Source: Paraburkholderia solitsugae
GTDB taxonomy: Bacteria; Pseudomonadota; Gammaproteobacteria; Burkholderiales; Burkholderiaceae
Reading direction: 5' to 3'
Assembly (NCBI RefSeq): GCF_013177695.1
Contig: NZ_WOEY01000116.1
Coordinates: forward strand, 1-64,000
Length of the DNA stretch: 64,000 bases
A program made the position numbers and the translations under genes. The notes beneath the pieces are model-generated. The model ran no database searches. It saw only the letters and a list, made by a program, of their open reading frames with translations, and was not told the DNA's origin. Positions 31,861 through 41,059 of this stretch are shown here, piece by piece; positions within the stretch are counted from its first letter, which is position 1, and every line of letters begins with the position of its first letter.

Positions 31861-33252
31861 TTACTCACTTTCGCGTGCTTCGGGCTCTTCGTCAAAAATT
31901 TGGTACTTGCGCATCTTCTCCCATAAAACCTTGCGGCTGATGCCCAGATAAAGGGCCGTATCCTGGCGGCGCCAACCGTTTGCGTCGAGCGCGGCCAGCA
32001 CGCGGTTGCGCTCAGCCATGTCCCATTTGCTACGATCCACCAGCACCTCGGCCGCGCTCTCGGCCGGTACCGGCTGAGTGGTACGCGCAAGCGCGAGCAG
32101 CCGCTGCAGACGCGCCGCGTCCCACGCGCCGATCTGACGCACCGTCACGCCGATCCGCTCGGCCAGGTTGCGCAGTTCGCGCACATTGCCGGGGAAATAC
32201 GTGTCGGCCACCGCGTCGGCAAGCCAGTACGGCAGGTCCGGTAACGCGGAGAGACGCTCGCTGCCGACGATCTGCGCAATGAACGCCTTGAAGATCGCAA
32301 TCTTGTCGACGGCGCCCCGCTCTTCAAGGGACGGAATCTTCAATTCGATCACCGCAAGCCGATAGTAAAGATCGGCGCGGAAAGTGCCGTCCTTGACCAG
32401 TTGCGGCAGATGTTTGTTGGTCGCCGCCACCAGCCGGAAATCGAGCTTCACCGGCGTGGCCGAACCGATTCGCGTGACCGCGCTGTCTTCGAGCACGCGC
32501 AGTAGCTTGACCTGCTGGTATAGCGGCAGATCGCCGATTTCGTCGAGGAACAGCGTGCCGCCGTCAGACTGCTCGAAGTAGCCCTTGTGCGCGACCACCG
32601 CGCCCGTGAACGAGCCTTTCGAGTGGCCGAAGAACAGCGATTCGAACAGACCGTCCGGAATCGCGCCGCAGTTCACCGCGACGAACGGCCCCTGGCCGTA
32701 GCGGGTATGTTTTTCGTGCAGCAGTTGCGCGATGCGCTCCTTGCCGACGCCGGTTTCGCCGTGCACCAGCACGCTCGTGTCGCAGTCGGCAAACGTGTCG
32801 ACTTCGTGCAGCAGCGCCTGCATGCACTCGGAGTTGGCGATCATCGCGTCCGACTCGTGCGTCTTGGCGCTGTGCGCGCGCAGTTGCAACACGAGCTTCA
32901 TGACCATGCCGCGCAATTCGGCGCAGGTGAAATCCAGCGGCAGGATGTGCGAGTAGTCGGACGGGTAAGTCGCCGGGTCATGGTCGCGCGGCGCGGCGCC
33001 GACCCACACAACGGGAATGCCGTGCGCCGCCTGCCAGTCGCGCATGAGCAACGCGCCGCTGTCGATCACCGAAACGCTGATGATCGCGAGCGACGGCCGC
33101 AGCGCGGTCCGCTCAGGCGAGATCGCGATATCGTCCGCGCGGATCACTTCGACGTCGAAGCTCGCCATGCAGCGCGCGACCCGGTCGACAATGTCGGCCT
33201 TGCCCTCCCAGACGTAGATATCGAGTTCCTCGATTTTGGGGTTGGTTCTCAT
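31861..33252 (-). CDS. Sigma-54-dependent activator with degenerate receiver domain, tad-linked
   Basis: A 463-residue enhancer-binding protein. The N-terminal 125 residues fold like a receiver, but the phospho-acceptor position reads S-V-S-V instead of an Asp. The AAA+ domain has Walker A G-E-T-G-V-G-K-E, the sigma-54 loop G-S-F-T-G-A, Walker B G-G-T-L-F-L-D-E and R-A-D-L-Y-Y-R-L. The C-terminal Fis-type HTH ends with D-T-A-L-Y-L-G-I-S-R-K-V-L. It starts 10 bases after tadG. Control may be by protein contact rather than phosphorylation. A sigma-54 promoter at 45458 is a candidate target. Confidence 0.87.
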   Translation of the reverse strand: MRTNPKIEELDIYVWEGKADIVDRVARCMASFDVEVIRADDIAISPERTALRPSLAIISVSVIDSGALLMRDWQAAHGIPVVWVGAAPRDHDPATYPSDYSHILPLDFTCAELRGMVMKLVLQLRAHSAKTHESDAMIANSECMQALLHEVDTFADCDTSVLVHGETGVGKERIAQLLHEKHTRYGQGPFVAVNCGAIPDGLFESLFFGHSKGSFTGAVVAHKGYFEQSDGGTLFLDEIGDLPLYQQVKLLRVLEDSAVTRIGSATPVKLDFRLVAATNKHLPQLVKDGTFRADLYYRLAVIELKIPSLEERGAVDKIAIFKAFIAQIVGSERLSALPDLPYWLADAVADTYFPGNVRELRNLAERIGVTVRQIGAWDAARLQRLLALARTTQPVPAESAAEVLVDRSKWDMAERNRVLAALDANGWRRQDTALYLGISRKVLWEKMRKYQIFDEEPEARESE

Positions 33253-33262
33253 AGGCGCGAAA

Positions 33263-35092
33263 TCAATTAACCAGTTGTGCCTGACCGCAGGCAAGCCCGA
33301 GATCGTGGACCGTCGCTACGCCGATCTGGACACCGAGGAGTTGTAAAAGAGGAACGAGAAGAAGATCGAGCGAATTCAGTACTGGCGTCAACAACGCTGC
33401 CAACGCGCTGGTCAGCGACGAGGCCGCTGCAGTGATATCCAGGCCGAGCAGCGTCGTCACATGCATCGAACCAGCCAGTCCGGACGCGAACTGGCTGACG
33501 AGGCCGCCTGCCGCGGAGCCGAGACCGTTGGTATTGGTGGTCTGATAGTCATCACTGTCGCCTGTCACGCCGTTGAACTTGAAGACTGTCGGCGTTGGTG
33601 GCTGCAGGTTCAGATTAAAACCGCTTGCCGGCGAAGTCGTCCCAACCGAAACATTCAGGAGGCTAAGGGCGAGCAACGGCACACTGACTGAAGTCAATGT
33701 CGCCGGTTGGTTGCACTGCGTTGGCACCGTGGTGTTGGTCAGATTAGCTGACGCATCGCCCCCAATGCACAATGCCGTCACTCCGGGCGTCGTGGATATC
33801 CAGCTATAGCTACTGGATTTTTGCGTCGAACACTGCGTGGTTTGCAAATCGGCGGTGCCTGGCGCAACCTCGAGATAGATCGGCAGATTCAACAGGCTGA
33901 CATTGACCAGGGACGGCAATCCGGAGCCCGGGCTCAGGTTGACGTTGACTAGCTGGACGTTCAGGTACAACTGTATCGCTGCGGAATGGGCGCTCGTGCG
34001 GTAAGTAACGCCGTCAGGGTACGTTCCAGCCTCGCCGATCGCGATCACTGGCGGCCGAATAACTCTGGCCTGCGCGGTGACGCTTGCAATCGGACTGAGA
34101 TTGAGCGCCGCACCAAGATTGATGGCTGACGACCCGTTCGCGATCTCGGCAGCCGCCATCAGCACATCGAGCGCGTTGACTGTGGCTGTAGCTGCCGCCT
34201 GTGGGTCGCCAAGACCAATGGCCAGCAGCCCATTGTTAGAAGAGGTATTTCCAAGGTTGATTTTCGTGTTGCCCGTCGACGCGCTTGCAATAGTGCTCAA
34301 CGCATTTGTGACGCTGGCGCTGACTACATTGCCCTGACTCAGCACGGTTGCCATTGCGGTCGCAAGTTGGGCAACAGTGACCTGCGCCTTGAGCAGGTCG
34401 TTCATCGAACTCACACCAAGCGCGGTCGCCAGATCCAGCAGCTTGATTTGGGCTGTCGCCAGACCCTGATACGACCCCACATCCAGATTAAGATTAGTGT
34501 TGAGCAAACCATTCAACAGGCCATTTACCAGTCCACCTGACAGGCTGGCTATCGAAGTGGTAAGCGAAAAGGACCGGATATCTGTAGCCTGCGCTGTCGC
34601 TGTCGCCGTCAGCGTGCGCGTCTGCCCCGCCAGAAATAAAAACGACACAGGCTGGCTCACCACGACCTGCAATGCGTTCAGCGGCAAAGCACTAGGCGAC
34701 GCACTGGCAGCCACAAAATACGATGGCGCTGCGTTCACCGATGGATCCCATCGGCCGCAGGTTGACTGAATGGCGCCGTTGCTCGACAAACCATTTGCCT
34801 TCGTCGCATTCAACTGCGCCGAGTTGATCGCCGCTGTACAGCTTCCCGCGCTGCCGATCGTCTGCACGCCTGCCGCAGCGGCCAGATCTGCGATGCGCTG
34901 CAAGTCGCGACGCACATAGTAGAAATGGCCGATATCGATTGCAGCCATCGTTATAACCGCGACGCTCACCCATACCGCCGCCAGAATTGAAACCGCGCCG
35001 CGCTGCGAGCGTGATGACATACCGGCCACGCGGCGCACGCGCGATATGCGCAAGCGTCGAACGTAGGGGAGAGATGCAATCCGTGACGACAT
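33263..35092 (-). CDS. tadG: TadG-like pilus assembly protein
   Basis: A 609-residue protein with the TadG N-terminus: Q-R-G-A-V-S-I-L-A-A-V-W-V followed by one membrane helix and I-D-I-G-H-F-Y-Y-V-R-R-D-L-Q-R-I-A-D-L-A-A-A-A-G. The rest is a Ser/Thr/Asn/Leu-rich extracytoplasmic domain with repeated L-L-N segments. TadG-type proteins are minor components or assembly factors of Flp pili. It is separated by one base from the DUF3613 gene, so translation is coupled. ATG 35020 (MSSRSQRG) is an alternative start. It is larger than most TadG proteins. Confidence 0.82.
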   Translation of the reverse strand: MSSRIASLPYVRRLRISRVRRVAGMSSRSQRGAVSILAAVWVSVAVITMAAIDIGHFYYVRRDLQRIADLAAAAGVQTIGSAGSCTAAINSAQLNATKANGLSSNGAIQSTCGRWDPSVNAAPSYFVAASASPSALPLNALQVVVSQPVSFLFLAGQTRTLTATATAQATDIRSFSLTTSIASLSGGLVNGLLNGLLNTNLNLDVGSYQGLATAQIKLLDLATALGVSSMNDLLKAQVTVAQLATAMATVLSQGNVVSASVTNALSTIASASTGNTKINLGNTSSNNGLLAIGLGDPQAAATATVNALDVLMAAAEIANGSSAINLGAALNLSPIASVTAQARVIRPPVIAIGEAGTYPDGVTYRTSAHSAAIQLYLNVQLVNVNLSPGSGLPSLVNVSLLNLPIYLEVAPGTADLQTTQCSTQKSSSYSWISTTPGVTALCIGGDASANLTNTTVPTQCNQPATLTSVSVPLLALSLLNVSVGTTSPASGFNLNLQPPTPTVFKFNGVTGDSDDYQTTNTNGLGSAAGGLVSQFASGLAGSMHVTTLLGLDITAAASSLTSALAALLTPVLNSLDLLLVPLLQLLGVQIGVATVHDLGLACGQAQLVN

Positions 35093-35093
35093 A

Positions 35094-35441
35094 TCAATTC
35101 TGCGGCGGTTGCCCGCTCATGCCGCCGCTCTGCCCGCCTCCGCTGCCTTGACTAAGCGCCGAGCCGTACAGTTCGGGAATTTTCGATTTGAACGAATCCA
35201 TGTAGCGCCGGTAGGCCAGACCGGCCTCTTCGCCGAGCATTGGCTGTTCCGGAGCGGCCTGACTATTACTACGTTGCAGATCAAGCCATGCCGTCGTCGC
35301 ATGACCGACTTCGCTGCGGGCGGCCGGCGGCGCCGATACGGCCTGGGCGCGCGCAACCTGCAGCATGCCGACTGCCAGCACCGCGATCAACGCGCCGCAA
35401 GCCAGCCTCCGCATTCCCCTGAGTCTTCCTTGGTATTTCAT
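35094..35441 (-). CDS. DUF3613 small exported protein of the tad locus
   Basis: A 115-residue protein with a signal peptide (L-A-C-G-A-L-I-A-V-L-A-V-G-M-L, ARAQA). The DUF3613 core follows: T-T-A-W-L-D-L-Q-R-S-N, M-L-G-E-E-A-G-L-A-Y-R-R-Y-M-D-S-F and I-P-E-L-Y-G, then a Gly/Ser/Gln tail. The family co-occurs with tad clusters in beta- and gammaproteobacteria; its role is unknown but likely periplasmic. Confidence 0.8.
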   Translation of the reverse strand: MKYQGRLRGMRRLACGALIAVLAVGMLQVARAQAVSAPPAARSEVGHATTAWLDLQRSNSQAAPEQPMLGEEAGLAYRRYMDSFKSKIPELYGSALSQGSGGGQSGGMSGQPPQN

Positions 35442-35466
35442 TTGGTCTCTCCTGCCCGTCGGCCCG

Positions 35467-36303
35467 TTATTGTGCGAACCGCTGCAGCAAACGCGGCGCG
35501 GGTTCCATCATTCCCTGCGTGCTGGCGACAGTCCCTGGCTGAGCCCCTTGCGACCGCCCCGCTCCCTGTGCCTGTGCGCGTGCCGCGGCAACGACTTTGG
35601 CCGCTTCATTGCGGATCGCCGCACGCACGTCCAGCGAAAACTTCTGCTGATTCATCAACGCCTGCGACCGCTCCGTCTCTCCGTCGACGAGCAGATACAG
35701 AGCAATATTGCTGGCGACCTTCGGATTGTTCTGGTCAAGCTCCGCTGCTTTCATCAGCGGCACCCGGGCTCCACTGATATCGCCGGCACGCATGCGCGCG
35801 TAACCAAGATCCGACAGAACTGAGGCGTCTGTCGGCGCCAGTTGCGCCGCCTGCTGCAACTCGTCCGCAGCACGATTGAAATCACCGGATGCGCCTGCAA
35901 TCAATCCCAAGCCACGATGCGCACGCGACGCGAGCGGCGTCTGCAGCAATCGTTCATACGCAGCCGCACTCGCCGCGGGTTGATCAGTCATACGCAGGGC
36001 ATCAGCGCGCAACAGAATCGTGTCTGGCGTCACCCCATACTGCCTTTCATAGGCATCGATATGCGCGAGCGAGGCGAAGTACAGCCCTTGCGACTGCATG
36101 CGGTCGATCAGCCCGAGATACATACCCGGAGTGTCCGGCGCCGGATCACGATTGGCCTGCTGGATCAAAGCCTGACGCTCCGCCTGCGGGCCGACGCCAT
36201 AGCCGAGATCTTTCGCGCACGCGGCAAGCAGCACGAGCGCAATACCGGAAGCGACGCACTGCGCCGCCCGTACAAAGCCATTCGACCTAACATTTAACGT
36301 CAT
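35467..36303 (-). CDS. tadD: TadD, TPR pilotin-like lipoprotein
   Basis: A 278-residue protein. The signal peptide ends in the lipobox L-L-A-A-C, then tetratricopeptide units follow (A-L-R-M-T-D-Q-P-A-A-S-A-A-A-Y-E-R-L, R-A-H-R-G-L-G-L-I-A-G-A-S-G-D, V-L-S-D-L-G-Y-A-R-M-R-A-G-D). TadD is a TPR lipoprotein required for secretin assembly in Flp pili. ATG 36303 is preferred, with AGGG 8 bases upstream; ATG 36309 is possible. It sits directly after tadC. Confidence 0.85.
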   Translation of the reverse strand: MTLNVRSNGFVRAAQCVASGIALVLLAACAKDLGYGVGPQAERQALIQQANRDPAPDTPGMYLGLIDRMQSQGLYFASLAHIDAYERQYGVTPDTILLRADALRMTDQPAASAAAYERLLQTPLASRAHRGLGLIAGASGDFNRAADELQQAAQLAPTDASVLSDLGYARMRAGDISGARVPLMKAAELDQNNPKVASNIALYLLVDGETERSQALMNQQKFSLDVRAAIRNEAAKVVAAARAQAQGAGRSQGAQPGTVASTQGMMEPAPRLLQRFAQ

Positions 36304-36313
36304 TGCCATATCC

Positions 36314-37315
36314 CTACCGCTTCATCGCTTTCAGCGAATGTGACACCGACAGAACGCCGGGACCCGCTGTGACGATCATCAACGCCGGAAGCAAGGTCAA
36401 GATCATCACGCCAGTCATCTTCACCGTCATTCGTCCAATACGCTCGCGCAACATCGCGCGACGCGTTTCGCGTAGGCGATCGCCAAACTGCTTCAGCGGT
36501 TCTTGCACCGCTCCACCGTGCCGATCGACCTGAATCAGCAAACGCACCACAGCTTGCATATCCTCATTTTCGTAACTTGAAGCAAGCCGATGCAACGACT
36601 GCTCCCGGGTTCGACCGGCAGCAAATTGCCGCTGCGCAATCTCCAGTTCGCTGGAAAGTACGGGCAATATGCCGCGAAAATCGTTGACCATCACCTGGAG
36701 ACTCTGATCCAGTGACAAGCCGACACCCTGGAGCAAGCGCAATAGATCGACCAACATCGGCAGTTCATCAACGACGCCCCGGCGGCGTGCCGCCGCGCGT
36801 CGGCTCAGCACGACCTTTGGAATCATGACGCCGCACACCATCGCGACAACCACCAGCATCACGTAGCGCTGCCCGTCGATACGACCGCTAGCAATCGTAC
36901 CGACGAGCAGCGGCAGCACGATTGCGCCCGCGATCCGGGCAATCAGGAAAAGCCCGCGAGTACGCGCATCGACAAAGCCGCATTGCTCCAGCAGGCGGCG
37001 GTCCTCCTCCGCTACGATATGTCGGCCAATTGGCGTATCGAGCCAGCGGACACCGGTATGCACAAAGCGCTCAAACACTCCCCCCATGCCACTCGCAGGC
37101 GCGCTCGTACTCTGCTTGCCCTGAGCACCGTCTGTGCCGCGCGCCGCCGCTGCGACAGCGTTTTGCAGCGCGCGCTCGTCGAGTGCTTGCATGAGCATGC
37201 GGTCGCTCCGTCGCGCGGCCGCGATCCGCACGATCAGAAGTCCCGCGATCAGGAGCGAAGCCAGCGCCACGAGACCGAGCGCAAGCGCGATAAGGTAGTT
37301 CGGTTGCATTGTCAT
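36314..37315 (-). CDS. tadC: TadC, inner-membrane platform protein of the Flp pilus
   Basis: A 333-residue type II secretion F-family (GspF-like) membrane protein with an N-terminal helix (L-I-A-L-A-L-G-L-V-A-L-A), a cytoplasmic domain containing D-E-L-P-M-L-V-D-L-L-R-L-L-Q-G-V-G-L-S and two C-terminal helices. Its ATG overlaps the tadB stop (ATGA), indicating coupled synthesis of the TadB/TadC platform. Confidence 0.9.
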   Translation of the reverse strand: MTMQPNYLIALALGLVALASLLIAGLLIVRIAAARRSDRMLMQALDERALQNAVAAAARGTDGAQGKQSTSAPASGMGGVFERFVHTGVRWLDTPIGRHIVAEEDRRLLEQCGFVDARTRGLFLIARIAGAIVLPLLVGTIASGRIDGQRYVMLVVVAMVCGVMIPKVVLSRRAAARRRGVVDELPMLVDLLRLLQGVGLSLDQSLQVMVNDFRGILPVLSSELEIAQRQFAAGRTREQSLHRLASSYENEDMQAVVRLLIQVDRHGGAVQEPLKQFGDRLRETRRAMLRERIGRMTVKMTGVMILTLLPALMIVTAGPGVLSVSHSLKAMKR

Positions 37316-38319
37316 GATTTCAGCCGAGCCAACCGGTACAACAAATATGCGCCAAGCAGTTGTAGACCGAACGCGAGATACAGTATTTGCCGCCCGCTCG
37401 GATCGAACCACATCGATCCGAAATAGTTTGGGTTCGTCAGGATCAGAAACCCGCCAATCCCGACCGGCAACATACCGAGTACCCAGGACGACAAGCGCGT
37501 TTCCGATGACATCGCCACGAGCTCACGTTCGGCCTGTTCCAGATCACGCATGAACGACGACATCCGATCGAGCATCACGTCGGCCCGGCCGCCGTACTTG
37601 ACAGACAGGCGTAACACCGCACCCACCAGTTCCAGCTCGCGAGCGCCATACAACAACGCAACGTGAGAGAGCGCACGATCGATCTCCACACCGGACCGCA
37701 GCATCCGTGAGACATGATCCAGGCATTCGCGCAGCGGGGCATCCGTGGTTTGCAATGCCGCCTGGAAAGCCGCCGGCACGCTGTTGCCGAGCGTAATCAG
37801 ACGAACAATGCCATCAAGAAACGACGGCAATTGCCGAACGATTGCCTGACGGCGCTTGTTTGCGCGCATCGACAGCACGAAGTAGAGAAACACAAGGCAT
37901 GCGAGGAGCGTCGCACCGGCTGCCAGTGCCCCCCCCTCATTTGCCGCAACGAGACACAACGCCAGCCCGATGCCTGCAACCATCAGTGCCAGCGTGCGGG
38001 ATTTTCTCAGGCCCGCGCGATTCATCAGGGTTCCGAATGAATAGCTGATTCGTGCGTTGACGTACCGGAGATATTCATTCCAGTCCGCTCCGGGCGCCGG
38101 AGCCTGTGGTGAAAACGAAACCGTAGGCGTCATCCGGCGCGTAGTCGCGGCGCGGGATGAGGGCACGGACACCGCCGGCTGGCCAGCAGCCATCCGACTG
38201 TCGATGAAGCGCTCAGTACTCGCCTGGTCTTTGCGTAGTGCACCGCGCTGCAATATCAGCAGCGCACCTGCAGCGCACAGCAGCGCGAGCGCCGCAAAGA
38301 CCATGACTGCGCTAGACAT
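37312..38319 (-). CDS. tadB: TadB, inner-membrane platform protein of the Flp pilus
   Basis: A 335-residue GspF-family membrane protein. It has an N-terminal helix pair, a cytoplasmic domain with L-P-S-F-L-D-G-I-V-R-L-I-T-L-G-N-S-V-P-A-A-F-type residues near the middle, and C-terminal helices with the final L-L-G-A-Y-L-L-Y-R-L. ATG 38319 overlaps the 3' end of tadA by 8 bases. TadB and TadC form the platform acted on by the TadA ATPase. Confidence 0.9.
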   Translation of the reverse strand: MSSAVMVFAALALLCAAGALLILQRGALRKDQASTERFIDSRMAAGQPAVSVPSSRAATTRRMTPTVSFSPQAPAPGADWNEYLRYVNARISYSFGTLMNRAGLRKSRTLALMVAGIGLALCLVAANEGGALAAGATLLACLVFLYFVLSMRANKRRQAIVRQLPSFLDGIVRLITLGNSVPAAFQAALQTTDAPLRECLDHVSRMLRSGVEIDRALSHVALLYGARELELVGAVLRLSVKYGGRADVMLDRMSSFMRDLEQAERELVAMSSETRLSSWVLGMLPVGIGGFLILTNPNYFGSMWFDPSGRQILYLAFGLQLLGAYLLYRLARLKS

Positions 38320-39679
38320 TGAAGCCCCCGCCGAAGCCACCGCTACCGGTGTCGAAGCCCCCTCCGCCGAAACCGCCAGCGTTCGTCGAACCGCCGAGCG
38401 CCTGCCGGAAGCGTGCCAGCTTGGGCGAATGCGGATGAATGCCGAGCGACACCCACTGATCTAGCTCTTCCCCATCCTGCGCCATCACAGGCTCATAGCG
38501 ATAGAGTTCCTGAGTCGCGATAATGTTGTCGGAAAGCCCTGTCACCTCGGTGATGGACAAAATCCGCCGGCGCCCATTGGACAGGCGGCCGATCTGCACA
38601 ATGAAATCGATCGCATTGGCGATCTGGCGGCGTAAGCTCGACTCGGTACCCTGAAATCCGGCGAACCCCGCCAGCATTTCCAGCCGGTAAAGACATTCAC
38701 GCGGCGAACTGGCGTGTACTGTGCCCATCGAGCCGTCATGACCGGTGTTCATCGCCTGCAGCATTTCCAGCACTTCTCCGCCGCGCACTTCGCCGACGAT
38801 GATCCGGTCCGGACGCATCCGCAAGGTATTGCGCAGCAGGTCGCGAATCGTCACGACACCCGCGCCGTCGAATCCACCTGGACGACTTTCGAGTCGCACC
38901 ACATGCGGATGGTTGAGCGAAAGCTCGGCCGTGTCCTCGATCGTCACTACGCGTTCCGCTTCAGGGACGTGAAACGCTAGTGCGTTGAGCAACGACGTTT
39001 TTCCCGAACTCGTCCCGCCGGACACCAGCACGTTGCAGCGCGCGGCGACCGCCGCTTCGAGCAGCGCACCAATTTCCGGGTTGTACGTGCCGTTGCCTAG
39101 CAGATCGTCGGGGCGCAGCGGATCTTTACGGAACTTGCGGATCGATACAATTGGCCCGTCGATCGACAGCGGTTCGATCACCACGTTGACACGGCCGCCA
39201 TTCGGCAAGCGCGCATCCACCATCGGATTCGATTCATCGAGACGACGGCCGATCGGTGCGAGAATACGCCGCACGATACGCAGCAAATGTGCGTTGTCGG
39301 CAAAGCGCACTTGAATTCTGGTCAGAATGCCGTGGCGCGACACGTACACGTCGTTGTAGCCGTTAATCAGAATGTCTTCAACGGCTGTATCGTTCAGCAG
39401 ATCCTCAATGGGACCAAAGCCCGCCAGTTCCTTGGTGAGCGCCTCCGAGATCGAACGGACCTCGGCTTCGTTGATCGGGATTCTGCGCAGCCGGACAAAG
39501 CTGTCCATTTCCAGATCGACGAACTGGTTGATCGCGTTACGCGACCACCGGCCGAACTCGGAGCCCAGTTCCTCAATGCGAGTGAGCAGATGCTCGTGCG
39601 CCGCGTTCTTGATGTCCTGGAACTGCTGGCTTTGCGCGAACGATGGCACGTCGTCGGCGAATTCGATCTCTTTTACCAT
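38312..39679 (-). CDS. tadA: TadA/CpaF ATPase of the Flp pilus
   Basis: A 455-residue secretion ATPase of the CpaF type. Walker A is G-G-T-S-S-G-K-T-S at residues 221-229. The Asp box (T-I-E-D-T-A-E-L), Walker B region (R-P-D-R-I-I-V-G-E-V-R-G-G-E) and His box (N-T-G-H-D-G-S-M-G-T-V-H-A) follow in order. It powers pilin polymerisation. The last 25 residues are an unusual Gly/Phe-rich tail (F-G-G-G-G-F-D-T-G-S-G-G-F) that typical CpaF proteins lack. Confidence 0.93.
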   Translation of the reverse strand: MVKEIEFADDVPSFAQSQQFQDIKNAAHEHLLTRIEELGSEFGRWSRNAINQFVDLEMDSFVRLRRIPINEAEVRSISEALTKELAGFGPIEDLLNDTAVEDILINGYNDVYVSRHGILTRIQVRFADNAHLLRIVRRILAPIGRRLDESNPMVDARLPNGGRVNVVIEPLSIDGPIVSIRKFRKDPLRPDDLLGNGTYNPEIGALLEAAVAARCNVLVSGGTSSGKTSLLNALAFHVPEAERVVTIEDTAELSLNHPHVVRLESRPGGFDGAGVVTIRDLLRNTLRMRPDRIIVGEVRGGEVLEMLQAMNTGHDGSMGTVHASSPRECLYRLEMLAGFAGFQGTESSLRRQIANAIDFIVQIGRLSNGRRRILSITEVTGLSDNIIATQELYRYEPVMAQDGEELDQWVSLGIHPHSPKLARFRQALGGSTNAGGFGGGGFDTGSGGFGGGFNV

Positions 39680-39682
39680 CGT

Positions 39683-40924
39683 CTATGACCGCTTGGTGGA
39701 GGTTGGAATAAGGCGCTTGAGAGCGCCAAGCGCGGACTTGCCTGTCAACTGCGTTGCTGCGCGGGCGGCGCCGCCAAGGCGTTCGATGAGAGGCTCAAGC
39801 GCACGCACATACGGGTCACGGGCTGCCGTTTCGACAAGGAGATGTCCTTGATTGGCACTCTGACCGAGTGCCACGCGCCGTTCAGGCAAAGTAGCAAGTA
39901 ATGGAATTTCCAGGCGCTGGCCAATCTGGACGGCGCTCAGGCCGAGATCCGGATCAAACTTATTGACGATCAACCGCACATTGCCCAAATCGATGCCTTC
40001 TTCGCGCAACGAGTCGAGGACGCCGACCGCCGATACGATCGACGCTACCCCCTGGTCACACACCAGCCAGGTCTCGTCAGCCGACTGAACGACATGCGCG
40101 ATGAACTCGCTACTGGAGAACCCTCCGAGATCGACGATCTGCTGGTCGAAGAAAGCACGCAAGCGATTCAGCAAACCGATCGACGACGAATACGACACTT
40201 CACGCATCTCAGCGAGATTCGGCGGCAGCGTGGTAAACGCGAGGCCGCTTGCATGATGCGAAAGCGCCGTGTGCACGAAGGTCTGATCGAAGCGGCGTAA
40301 ATTGCGCACCGCTTCGACGAAATGAAATTCGCTGCGCGTGTTGAGCAACAACGTGCCGTCGCCGGCCGGCAAGCCAAGATCGAGCAACGCCGCCTGCCGA
40401 CCCTGCTCGACGTCGCGCCGCTGCAACATGACCGCCAGATTCGCGGCGAGCGTGCTGACGCCCATGCCAATGCGCGCGCCCACTAGCGCCGTCACATGGC
40501 CGTGCCGGCTGACCGGCTCGACCAGATTGTCGATGACCTGGTGTGTAATGCGCAGCGCATCGGTAGCGGGAGCAGACAGATCGATAAAGTCGCGCACCCC
40601 GGCACGCAACGCGGCGATCGCGCTCTCCGGCTCGGCAAGCGACCCTATCGCAACGATTTGCAATCCCGGATAAGCTGCACGCACGGTGCTTGCGGCAGCA
40701 CTCGCAGCGGCCGCTCGGCCGCCCGAAAAGTCGATGAATACCAGCGACGGGTTGAGCACCGCAATGCGCTGCGTAAGCGTCGCCGGATCAAGCGTCACCG
40801 CTTCAACCCGCCCTGCTGCAATCAGCGTTTCGACAAGCCAATTCACGTGCTCGTCAGCCAGTGACGCGAACACGAAGGAATCGGTGACAGCCCTTTCAGT
40901 CAATGAATGCGTTCTCGCGTTCAT
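39683..40924 (-). CDS. tadZ: TadZ/CpaE, MinD-like localisation protein
   Basis: A 413-residue protein: an atypical receiver-like N-terminal domain (residues 1-125, L-V-F-I-D-F-S-G-G) and a MinD/ParA-like ATPase domain with a deviant Walker A (G-A-R-I-G-M-G-V-S-T-L-A-A-N-L) and L-L-D-L-G-L-P-A-G-D-G. TadZ places the pilus machine at the pole and binds TadA. ATG 40924 is chosen for its AGGA ribosome site 8 bases upstream; ATG 40933 is close. Confidence 0.87.
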   Translation of the reverse strand: MNARTHSLTERAVTDSFVFASLADEHVNWLVETLIAAGRVEAVTLDPATLTQRIAVLNPSLVFIDFSGGRAAAASAAASTVRAAYPGLQIVAIGSLAEPESAIAALRAGVRDFIDLSAPATDALRITHQVIDNLVEPVSRHGHVTALVGARIGMGVSTLAANLAVMLQRRDVEQGRQAALLDLGLPAGDGTLLLNTRSEFHFVEAVRNLRRFDQTFVHTALSHHASGLAFTTLPPNLAEMREVSYSSSIGLLNRLRAFFDQQIVDLGGFSSSEFIAHVVQSADETWLVCDQGVASIVSAVGVLDSLREEGIDLGNVRLIVNKFDPDLGLSAVQIGQRLEIPLLATLPERRVALGQSANQGHLLVETAARDPYVRALEPLIERLGGAARAATQLTGKSALGALKRLIPTSTKRS

Positions 40925-41059
40925 GTTGGACATCCTGTTGCGGCATTGGCCGAAGCGCCGCCGCCTTGTACTGCTCACCGCAACGCGTGACCTGCACCGC
41001 AGCGCAAGAGGCCTTGTCGCAGTGCCGGAGCGCGCCACATGCTGAATGCGCGCGCCTGC

